Part shown: piece after piece, positions 11,497 to 18,544 of the stretch
Layout of the letters: every line of letters starts with the position of its first letter
Position numbering within the stretch: position 1 is the stretch's first letter
Source of the DNA: Paraburkholderia phytofirmans OLGA172
Lineage (GTDB): Bacteria > Pseudomonadota > Gammaproteobacteria > Burkholderiales > Burkholderiaceae
Reading direction: 5' to 3'
DNA length: 64,000 nt
Assembly (NCBI RefSeq): GCF_001634365.1
Contig: NZ_CP014579.1
Location: 496,001-560,000 of the forward strand
Made by a program: the position numbers and the translations under genes
The notes under the pieces: generated by a model
What the model saw: only the letters and a program-made list of their open reading frames with translations
Database searches by the model: none
What the model was told of the DNA's origin: nothing

Positions 11497-11532
11497 GGCA
11501 ATTGCGTGCGCCTGGCTATGTAGCCGAGTGAA

Positions 11533-11568
11533 AAAGGCCGTCATCCGGTTTACCGGGTGACGGCCTTT
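11533..11568 (+). terminator. Terminator after the Crp-like gene
   Basis: AAAGGCCGTCATCCGG, short loop, CCGGGTGACGGCCTTT followed by CTGTTT. A long GC stem flanked by A and T runs; may work in both directions. Confidence 0.85.
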
Positions 11569-11600
11569 CTGTTTGTCATGCCGAAATAGTCCTAAGCCTG

Positions 11601-11756
11601 CTACACGGTGCGCGGGTCGCTCCGGCGAGTGACGGGCCGCACCAGCATGGCATCGGTATCGAACAGCGCGAAAGCGATGTTTTCCAGCACGCATGAATTG
11701 TTCCAGCACAGATAGTAGCGATGTGCAGTCTGATAAGGCGCATACCGGTCGGGCAT
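11601..11756 (-). CDS. Possible small hypothetical protein
   Basis: 51 residues from ATG 11756 (a TTG at 11789 would add 11). The stretch AHRYYLCWNNSCVLENIAFALFDTDA looks protein-like. There is no convincing ribosome site and no recognised domain. It may instead be a chance frame between two terminators. Confidence 0.3.
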   Translation of the reverse strand: MPDRYAPYQTAHRYYLCWNNSCVLENIAFALFDTDAMLVRPVTRRSDPRTV

Positions 11757-11889
11757 CGCGTGCCGCGGCTTGCCTGTGTGCAATACCAATTGTTGGAAAT
11801 CGCAATGCGCTATCGCGCCGTATCAACCTGCAGGACGGTTCGGCCTCGGACAACCAGCGGATCCTCAACCACCAAGTGGCGCGCCAATA

Positions 11890-11917
11890 AAAAAAGGTGC
11901 CGCGAACGGCACCTTTT
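11890..11917 (-). terminator. Terminator of the porin gene
   Basis: AAAAGGTGCCG, CGAA loop, CGGCACCTTTT. On the minus strand it follows the porin stop by about 27 bases and ends in a long T-run. Confidence 0.9.
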
Positions 11918-11943
11918 CTACCACAACTCGCTTCTGCTGAAGC

Positions 11944-13077
11944 TTAGAAGCGGTGACGCAGACCGACCGTAGCAGCCGTCTGGTTCTTCGACGACGACGG
12001 CAATTGCGTGTTGTCGCCGCTGTAGATCGAAGCGACACCGCCGTCGCCCATTGCGTGCTGGTACACGGCTTGAGCGTAGACGTCCGTACGACGCGACAGC
12101 GAGTAGTCAGCTTGCACGCCGACCTGGTGGTAGCGAACCGAATCCGAACTACCGTTCGCGCCAACGCCGTAGCCCTTGCCGTCGGTGAACGTGTACGCAA
12201 CGCCCAGGCTCATAGCCGGCGTCAGGTTGTACTTGCCGTTGACTTCGTAGTTGTTGGCGCGCAGCGATTGTGCAGCACCGACGAAGTTGTCCGAACGCGA
12301 TTGCGTCCATGCCAGACCCACGGTAGCCGGGCCGAATGCGTACGAACCAGCAACGCCGAATTCACGTTGACGGAAGTTGCCGACGTTGCCTGCCAGCGCG
12401 TTGACGTACGAACCGTCCGAAGCGCCGCCATTAGCTGCGCCCGGGTTGTTCTGCTGTGCGTAAGCAGCGCCCAGGTGCAGACCTTGCCACTGGTATGCAG
12501 CACCAACGCTGTATTCGCGGTTGTTTGCGAATGCGCCAGCCTGGTTCGAGAAGCCGTACGTGCCGCCGAACGTAAAGCCTGCGTAGTTAGCGCTCGAGTA
12601 CTTGATCGAGTTGTTGACTGCGTAGCCGCCGTTCGTGTTCAGGTTGTCATTGTTGAACGGGTGAGCGAAGTACGTACCGCCCCAGCTGCCCGTTGCGGTC
12701 AGCGGTGCCAGGTAGTCTTGTGCTGCGTCGTATTGACGACCCAGCGTGAGCGTACCGAATTGCGCGCTCGACAGACCGACAAACGCTTGACGGTTGAACA
12801 TGCCGTTGTTGTTCGCGTACTTGCCGTTGTTGATGTTGAAGCCGCTTTCCAACGTGAAGATGGCCTTCAGACCGCCGCCCAGATCTTCCGAACCACGCAG
12901 ACCGAACATGCTTTGGTTGATGCCGCCGCTACCCGCTGCCCACTTTGCGTTGTGGTTGACGTTGCTGGTGTAGGTCAGGCCTGCGTCCAGCAGACCATAC
13001 AGGGTCACGCTGCTTTGTGCGTGAGCGACGGAAGCGAACGATGCGGCAACCGCAACGACGATGAGACTCTTTTTCAT
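11944..13077 (-). CDS. Gram-negative general porin (OpcP/Omp38 type)
   Basis: 377 residues. Signal peptide MKKSLIVVAVAASFASVAHA cleaved before QSSVTLYG, then a 16-strand trimeric beta-barrel pattern with the family stretch GSEDLGGGLKAIFTLESGF and GRQYDAAQDYL, ending in the outer-membrane assembly signal LRHRF with terminal Phe. It lets small hydrophilic solutes through the outer membrane. Single gene with its own terminator; its upstream region (13078-13380) is AT-rich and should hold the promoter. Confidence 0.95.
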   Translation of the reverse strand: MKKSLIVVAVAASFASVAHAQSSVTLYGLLDAGLTYTSNVNHNAKWAAGSGGINQSMFGLRGSEDLGGGLKAIFTLESGFNINNGKYANNNGMFNRQAFVGLSSAQFGTLTLGRQYDAAQDYLAPLTATGSWGGTYFAHPFNNDNLNTNGGYAVNNSIKYSSANYAGFTFGGTYGFSNQAGAFANNREYSVGAAYQWQGLHLGAAYAQQNNPGAANGGASDGSYVNALAGNVGNFRQREFGVAGSYAFGPATVGLAWTQSRSDNFVGAAQSLRANNYEVNGKYNLTPAMSLGVAYTFTDGKGYGVGANGSSDSVRYHQVGVQADYSLSRRTDVYAQAVYQHAMGDGGVASIYSGDNTQLPSSSKNQTAATVGLRHRF

Positions 13078-13896
13078 GCGTGGGACTCCAGTTCGATAAA
13101 TTTACGCGGGGAGCGGGACCTGCCTCAGCAACGCATGCGTCACGCGCTGCTGCCCTGTTGGCCAAACCGTTTCGGAGCGGCCGGGCACCCTTCAAACGAA
13201 GCGTGAGTGTAGGTGGAGACCCTAGTAGCGACGCCCGCAATTTACACAACATGGAATTTCTGAATCAGCAATAATAAAATCGAGATCGGCATTAAGTCTT
13301 TGTTTTTCAGACATTTATCGCAAAATCAGAGCTGCGACACGCCAGCTCTGGACAAAAGTTATTTGCAACATCTCAATATTAAAGTTGTGTGAATGCAACA
13401 GCATTTAATATGGATGACCTAATCGGGTCGGAACGTTTAAAAAGTGAGAAGCGTCTGATTGTTCGAAAACCGGGCAATCGCGATAAGCCCAATTCGAAGC
13501 GGTGTAAATTTATTTTGGAAAAGCGGGAACTAAATTGATTTAATGCGGTCTGCGATATTAACGCCAGAATATGCCTGGAAACCTGGAAACGAGCGCCTAC
13601 ATTAGCGGTGATTAGAGCGGGGCGCGAATTGTCGCTCGATACGGCTGCCGTGGGCCGACTAAAGCAGCAACTACAGCCGCAACGAAGACCTTTTCGGCAA
13701 ACCAAGCCGGAATCAGCGCAAGCAGATTAATAGCGCACCGGAAGCGGCGTATTGCCGCATCTGATATTGGCTTCTCAATGCAGAGGATTTCTAGCGAAGC
13801 GGAAGCAATGCACCGGAATGCTCGCAGGCACGGCACAAAATCCGCGTCTAATACGGCTAGCGCATCGTCACGCGCTTTAGCGTCTGCGAAGGGGCT
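13078..13896. other. Intergenic region without a clear gene
   Basis: About 820 bp between the porin start and the Tle3-like remnant, more AT-rich than its surroundings. A minus-strand frame at 13612-13836 (74 residues, hydrophobic near CAINLLALIPAWFAEKVFVAAVVAALVG) lies just downstream of the lipase remnant, where an immunity gene might be expected, but it lacks a good start site. I see nothing firm. Confidence 0.4.
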
Positions 13897-14058
13897 TCAC
13901 CAAACACGTTTTTGTAGTCGCAAGAAAAGCGCCCGAGGTGCGTTGACCTCCAGCATCATCGGATTCGGCTCAACGCCTCCGAACCCGTCACTGGTGTCTC
14001 GGCCATCAGCGCCGAACAATCCGAGGTACGTCTGGCGATAGGCACCGCGGAAATAGGG
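13897..14058 (-). pseudogene. C-terminal remnant of a Tle3-like (DUF3274-type) T6SS lipase effector
   Basis: Reading leftward out of IS copy 2 there is an open frame of 53 codons ending in TGA: it starts YFRGAYRQTYLGLFG and runs through GGVEPNPMMLEVNAPRALFL to a stop. The NPMMLEVNAPRAL pattern recalls the C-terminal region of DUF3274 alpha/beta hydrolases (Tle3 antibacterial lipases); this assignment is from memory. The rest of the gene is absent. It lies on the same strand and in the same order as vgrG and the M23-like effector across the IS, so all three probably formed one effector operon before an IS-linked deletion. Confidence 0.6.
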
Positions 14059-14085
14059 TGACCTTGCCCCCGTTCCGCGAATCCC
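14059..14085 (+). repeat. Terminal inverted repeat (orfB side), IS copy 2
   Basis: Starts TGACCTTGCCCCCG, same as the orfB-side end of copy 1. Confidence 0.85.
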
Positions 14086-14098
14086 ATAACCGAGGGAA

Positions 14099-14989
14099 TT
14101 ATGCGGCTCGTCCCTGCTGAGCCGCGAACCAGTTTTTCTCGAATGTCATGGGACTGACGTAGTCGAGTGTCGAGTGCAACCGGCGTGCATTGTAAAAGCT
14201 CAGCCAGTCAATCACCTCATCCATTGCAGCACGCCGCGTGGTGAAGTGTCGTCCATGCATACGAGCTACCTTCAGCGAACCCCACAGGCTTTCCGTCGGC
14301 GCGTTGTCCCAGCAATCGCCGCGTCGGCTCATCGACGAGCGCATGCCGTAGGCCTTCAGCGTGTCCTGGAACAGGCCGCCGCAATACTGGCTGCCCCGGT
14401 CGCTATGCACGATTACACCAGCCTCGGGGCGACGCCGGAACCACGCCATGCGTAGCGCGTCTGTGACCAACTCCGCTTTCATGTGCGGCTGCATCGACCA
14501 GCCCACCACCTGCCGGCTGAACATGTCGATGATGACCGCGAGGTACACCCAGCCTTCGGCTGTCGCCAGATAGGTAATATCGCTCGTCCAGACCTGATTC
14601 GGCGCCGACGCCGTGAAGTCGCGCCCCAGTAGATTCGGTGCAACCGGCAGGTTGTGATTCGAGTTCGTCGTCGCGATGTACTTGCGCTTGTGCCGTGCAC
14701 GAATGCCATGCTGCGCCATCAGCTTGCGAACCCGCTCCTTGCCCACGCGCACGCCGCGCGCGAGCAGTTCCTTCCACATGCGCGGCCAGCCGTATTCGCC
14801 CTTGACCTGCGCGTGAATCGCCTTGATGTGCGCGAGCAGGGCATCGTTGCTCATGTAGCCTCTTTGCGGCTTGTCCTTGGCGCTGCGTTGCTGGCGCTGA
14901 TGATATCCGCTGGGGCTGACTTCGAGCGCTTCACACAGTACTGAAACTGGCCAGTGGTGTCGATTCCGGTCAATGAACGCGCACTTCAC
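14099..14989 (-). CDS. IS3-family OrfB (DDE integrase-core transposase), copy 2
   Basis: 296 residues, same sequence as the copy at 6118-7008, with the DDE residues in TSDIT, HSDRGSQY and PTESLW. As in copy 1 it is separated from orfA by the nested IS110, so the frameshift fusion with OrfA is not possible from this copy. Confidence 0.95.
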   Translation of the reverse strand: MKCAFIDRNRHHWPVSVLCEALEVSPSGYHQRQQRSAKDKPQRGYMSNDALLAHIKAIHAQVKGEYGWPRMWKELLARGVRVGKERVRKLMAQHGIRARHKRKYIATTNSNHNLPVAPNLLGRDFTASAPNQVWTSDITYLATAEGWVYLAVIIDMFSRQVVGWSMQPHMKAELVTDALRMAWFRRRPEAGVIVHSDRGSQYCGGLFQDTLKAYGMRSSMSRRGDCWDNAPTESLWGSLKVARMHGRHFTTRRAAMDEVIDWLSFYNARRLHSTLDYVSPMTFEKNWFAAQQGRAA

Positions 14990-15037
14990 ATCGACTCCTT
15001 CGCGAAGTACGCTGCGGCTTTCCTAAGAAACACACCT

Positions 15038-16393
15038 TCACGCTGGCGAGTCCTGAGGTTGCAGTGAATACCCAAATTGCGCCGCGCGGCGATGAAGCTG
15101 TTTGATGACGCGGTCCCTGTACTGCTGCTCGTAATGATCCGCACCCGGGTCGCGATAGTCCATGCCATAGCGCATCGCGTTATAAAACAGGACAGCGATC
15201 TTGCGCGCCGTCGCGGTCACGGCCTTGGCGTTGCCGATGCGCCCGGCGAGGCGCCGGTAGAATGCACCAAGCGCGGTATTGCTTCTTCCAACGGTCACCG
15301 CCGCAAGCCTCAGGGCGACTGTGATGCGACTGCTTGTTTTGCGCGTGTGCGATGACAGCACCTTGCCACCGCTGATCTTGCAGCCGGGCGAAAGCGTGAG
15401 CCATGAAGTGAAATGTTTGGCGGTTGGCCATCGGCTCAAGTCCGTTCCACATTCGCCAATCAGGCGCAGTGCAAGGAATGGGCCGATGCCGTGAATTTGC
15501 GTCAGGTCGGTCCCCGCCAGTTGGTACATGGCCGTGCGCACATCAAAGTTGGGATCGCTGGGCAGCTTGCTGCGATGCTTCGCCTTCGGCAACGGCGCAT
15601 CCGGAATCGGGTGAGCGATATTGAGAATCGCGACAGCGCGTTCGATCTCAACATCGCACTCGTCGATACACCGCTGGTAAAAGTCATACAGCGCAAGCGC
15701 CTGCTTCAAGGCGAATACGTGCTCGGGCTGGTAGTTGCCCACCAGTGCACTACGAATGGTCTCAAGGCTTTCCTTGCAGCGGACGTCGCGCATCGCCGCC
15801 AGCCGGTCTGGATCGCGTTCGCCGGCGACGATCGCGCGGACGATCCGCATTCCAGTGACGCCCGTGATATCCGTGATCACGTGGTGCAACTGGATATTCA
15901 TGAAGGTCAGCGCTTTCTGCATGTGCTGGATATGCGCGGCGGCATAGTCAGTATGCCTTTCGCGGCAACGCAGGTATGCGCGTAATTCCGCGATGTCGCG
16001 CCCAGGCCGGAAACTTGCCCGTAGTAGCCCACACGCGTGCAGTCGCTGCAGCCATTGTGCGTCGTTGACATCACTCTTTCTTCCAGGGACTGCGCGCGCC
16101 TCGCGTGCATTGGCAAGAACGACTTCAAGGCCCCGGGACTCCAGCACCTCGTAGGCGGCGACCCAGTACACGCCGGTCGATTCCATCACAACCGTCTTTG
16201 TGCCGGTCGCGACGAGCCAGTCCGCCATGCGTTGCAAATCGCTCGTAAATGCCTGGAATGTCTGCACCGGCTCGTCGCACAGATCTGGACTCACGGCGAC
16301 AACATGGAACCGTGAACCGATATCAATACCGGCTGCAAACGGATGAATGATCGGCAACCCTGAGGGCTTGGATCGTGTTCGGTCTTTTGGCAT
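15038..16393 (-). CDS. IS110-family DEDD transposase, copy 2
   Basis: 451 residues, same sequence as the copy at 4714-6069: DEDD residues in GIDIGS, VMESTG and KSDVND, helix-hairpin-helix and serine-rich C-terminal region. Intact, with AGGAGG before the ATG at 16393. Confidence 0.95.
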   Translation of the reverse strand: MPKDRTRSKPSGLPIIHPFAAGIDIGSRFHVVAVSPDLCDEPVQTFQAFTSDLQRMADWLVATGTKTVVMESTGVYWVAAYEVLESRGLEVVLANAREARAVPGRKSDVNDAQWLQRLHACGLLRASFRPGRDIAELRAYLRCRERHTDYAAAHIQHMQKALTFMNIQLHHVITDITGVTGMRIVRAIVAGERDPDRLAAMRDVRCKESLETIRSALVGNYQPEHVFALKQALALYDFYQRCIDECDVEIERAVAILNIAHPIPDAPLPKAKHRSKLPSDPNFDVRTAMYQLAGTDLTQIHGIGPFLALRLIGECGTDLSRWPTAKHFTSWLTLSPGCKISGGKVLSSHTRKTSSRITVALRLAAVTVGRSNTALGAFYRRLAGRIGNAKAVTATARKIAVLFYNAMRYGMDYRDPGADHYEQQYRDRVIKQLHRRAAQFGYSLQPQDSPA

Positions 16394-16396
16394 CAC

Positions 16397-16622
16397 CCAC
16401 CTCCTGGATAATCAGGCGCAGGACGGGGACTCGGAATAGATCAATTTCCTAAACGGGGTCGCCCGAAGACGCCGCCACAGATGAGTCCGCAGCTTCCCCT
16501 GGGCCAGGTTTTTTGACGGGGTTCATACCTCCAAGAAGCTTACGGCCACTGTCTCTGCGTGCATCGAGTGTACTCCCCGGGAGTTTCTACTCATGAGGGG
16601 CGCGCGCAAGCGCGTAGGGCGG
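16397..16622 (-). ncRNA. Candidate bridge (seek) RNA region of the IS110 element, copy 2
   Basis: Mirror of 4485-4710: non-coding, stem-rich, upstream of the transposase, with the same junction-matching 8-mers. Assignment rests on position in an IS110-group element. Confidence 0.5.
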
Positions 16623-16885
16623 TTTTTTAAAATATCCCGCTCCATCTTCAGGCGAGCCACTTCCGCACGCAGCCGCGCCAGTTCCATCTGTTCTGGGCTC
16701 ACAGGCTTCGTGCCAGCGCCCGCCAGCCTGCCTTCCCGCTCAGCCTTTATCCAGTTGTACAGCGTCTGTTCAACAACACCCAGTGTCGCCGCCACGGCCG
16801 CCATGCTTTGTCCGGCCTTGACCAGTCGCACGGCTTCCAGCTTGAATTCGAGCGTGTACTGTGCCCGCTTTGCCTTGCCTGTCAT
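16523..16885 (-). pseudogene. IS3-family OrfA, interrupted by the IS110 insertion, copy 2
   Basis: Same chimeric 120-residue frame as 4222-4584: HTH and coiled coil of OrfA up to DILK, then codons read from the IS110 end. The normal OrfA ending is found at 14987-15021 beyond the nested element. Confidence 0.9.
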
Positions 16886-16921
16886 CGTTCTTCTCCTTGC
16901 TTGAGTTTACCTGCTCAGCAA

Positions 16922-16948
16922 GGGATTCGTTTTTCGGGGGCAAGCTCA
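16922..16948 (-). repeat. Terminal inverted repeat (orfA side), IS copy 2
   Basis: On the minus strand starts TGAGCTTGCCCCCG. Its first three bases TGA supply the stop codon for the effector gene that runs into it. Confidence 0.85.
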
Positions 16949-18541
16949 TCCGCACTTCCTGAAGTGTCTGATGAAGTGAAGCGGATGGAAGAACCATAGT
17001 TTCTGCCCGGCTGCTAATCCGGTCCGGTCCCAGAACTGAAAGAGCTTAAGCGTCTCCATGAACTTCGTGTAGCCTGCGGTGTTGCCATAGTAGAACTCAC
17101 CAGCCGTCTTGAGTTTTGCGTAGCGGGCGTCATTATTGCTGCCATCCCATTCGCTTGGGGCCTCGCACACGAAGCCGCGTAACATGTCGCGCACGCCGGG
17201 GGTTGTTCTTACGTATCGAACGAGCGCTTCCTCTTTCTGGTACTCCTCGTGCGCGCTCTGTTCCTGCATGTTTTGGTGATTTGTGGCATCTCCCAAGAGT
17301 GTCCGAAGCTGTTCGAAATCACACAACCCGTCCGAGCGGAACAGACTGTTGCCCTCGCTGATCTTCTTCCAGCCCATGAAGAACGGGAAGTCCGCGTCGG
17401 ACACCTTAAGAATCGTATCTGGGCTGATATCGATATAACCTTCCTGGCCGCGAGCGAAGGCCACGCGGACCCACGTCGCACGCGGATTTGCCTGCATAGG
17501 GCCGGACTGCTGGGCACCCAAAGCTGCCGTGGAGTGAGACGGATCGGCCAAGGTGGCGGGCGTGCTTAAGATCCGTCCAAAGCGCAGTAGCTCATACCCG
17601 TCACTTGGGCAGGTTGCATACAGCGCCTTCGCTCGCTTGAAAAGATCCCAGTCGTATTTGGGTTCATAAATTGGGGTATCTGTGAGTAGATCCCGCTGAC
17701 CGTTACCTGCGTCCTGCCACACCCTCGTATATTTCCCATTCTTGTGAAAACACATCTCGACGTAAAGCGAGCCGGCGTTTTGCCCCGTGCTCTGCAAAGG
17801 GAACTCTATGCCATGAAGTTTGTGATGCGCATCTGTGGCGGGTGGTTGTGCCAGAAATTGCTGGTGCGCTGGAATGACGTAGTAAGTCCGGCCCCAAACG
17901 TCAGTCGTCGCTGATGTAACGACCGGTTCGTGGCCGAGTTGTGTGTGCGAGAAGTATGCATCGAAGTCCGCCTTCGTCATGAAGATTTCGAAGTGCAACT
18001 GCGATACGTTATGGCACTTCCCGGCGTAACCGAGGATATCCTTGCGACGAACCTTTAGGTTGCCGCCGGCAACTGGCGCGCCGGACGGGCACTGAAGCCA
18101 TGCTGGCGGATCGTAGCGTAAAGGGTGCGCCGAAACGTGACCAATCCCGCGGCTATTTTGCTCATCAAGATCCATCAAGTGCATATATAGCGAGTAAAAA
18201 GTGAGCGTACGGCCTTCGCCGGTTTCGGCCGTGTGTTTGAGCAGCACAAAGCCATTGTTGCTGTTCAATTCGGGCGTTCCATCGTTTTTTTTGCCGCCAT
18301 CGCTAACCGGCTTCTGGCTCACGCGATATGTCACGACCTCGCCATCGGCGATTGCCCGCACCTCCAGGTTCTGATTGTCTGGATACAGATGCACGCCCGT
18401 GTGCCAGCGGCGGTCAAAAGCGATCGGATAGATCCCGTGTGCCAGTTCATACTTGTCGACTTCGTCCATCATTGGGTCGGTAGCTGTGGCATCGGCAGAC
18501 GTCAGGCCGGCAGCGGGTAGGAAGGGAGGGCTGATAAGCAT
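16946..18541 (-). CDS. T6SS-linked M23-peptidase-like effector, C-terminus cut by IS copy 2
   Basis: 531 residues up to a stop provided by the IS end. The N-terminal third has an LytM/M23 fold pattern: HTGVHLYP (residues 47-54), VRAIADGEVV, FYSLYMHL (115-122) and QLHFEIF (181-187, HxH-like), expected to cleave peptidoglycan cross-links with zinc. The remainder is of unknown function, ending FIRHFRKCG at the IS boundary, so the natural C-terminal part is lost. The ATG is three bases after the vgrG stop, implying translational coupling and delivery by that VgrG. The role as antibacterial effector is inferred from context. Confidence 0.72.
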   Translation of the reverse strand: MLISPPFLPAAGLTSADATATDPMMDEVDKYELAHGIYPIAFDRRWHTGVHLYPDNQNLEVRAIADGEVVTYRVSQKPVSDGGKKNDGTPELNSNNGFVLLKHTAETGEGRTLTFYSLYMHLMDLDEQNSRGIGHVSAHPLRYDPPAWLQCPSGAPVAGGNLKVRRKDILGYAGKCHNVSQLHFEIFMTKADFDAYFSHTQLGHEPVVTSATTDVWGRTYYVIPAHQQFLAQPPATDAHHKLHGIEFPLQSTGQNAGSLYVEMCFHKNGKYTRVWQDAGNGQRDLLTDTPIYEPKYDWDLFKRAKALYATCPSDGYELLRFGRILSTPATLADPSHSTAALGAQQSGPMQANPRATWVRVAFARGQEGYIDISPDTILKVSDADFPFFMGWKKISEGNSLFRSDGLCDFEQLRTLLGDATNHQNMQEQSAHEEYQKEEALVRYVRTTPGVRDMLRGFVCEAPSEWDGSNNDARYAKLKTAGEFYYGNTAGYTKFMETLKLFQFWDRTGLAAGQKLWFFHPLHFIRHFRKCG

Positions 18542-18544
18542 CTT

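Larger units (their letters stand above)
15022..16622 (-). mobile_element. IS110-family element nested in the IS3 element, copy 2
   Basis: Same internal position as in copy 1 (coordinates mirror with the sum 21107). The identical nesting in both copies means the IS110 insertion came first and the composite was duplicated afterwards. Confidence 0.88.
14059..16948 (-). mobile_element. IS3-family insertion sequence carrying a nested IS110-family element, copy 2
   Basis: Inverted copy of 4159-7048, also exactly 2890 bp, with terminal repeats 14059-14085 and 16922-16948. Every reading frame compared on both strands gives the same proteins as copy 1, so the two copies are identical or nearly so. 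Flanks (AGG and TCC) show no target duplication. It truncates the M23-like effector on the right and the Tle3-like gene on the left. Confidence 0.93.

Noticed and set aside
11953..13206. 417-codon frame opposite the porin.
   Set aside because: Antisense shadow of a high-GC gene; no protein-like pattern.
13612..13836. Immunity gene for the Tle3-like effector.
   Set aside because: Right place and a hydrophobic stretch, but no start site and no recognised family; left as part of the intergenic note.
7049..14058. Inversion of the segment between the two IS copies, suggested by 2-bp matches when the flanks are exchanged (CC with CC, TC with TC).
   Set aside because: Two 2-bp matches are weak, IS3 elements make 3-5 bp duplications, and the effector remnants on either side of copy 2 already lie on one strand in operon order, which favours the present arrangement.
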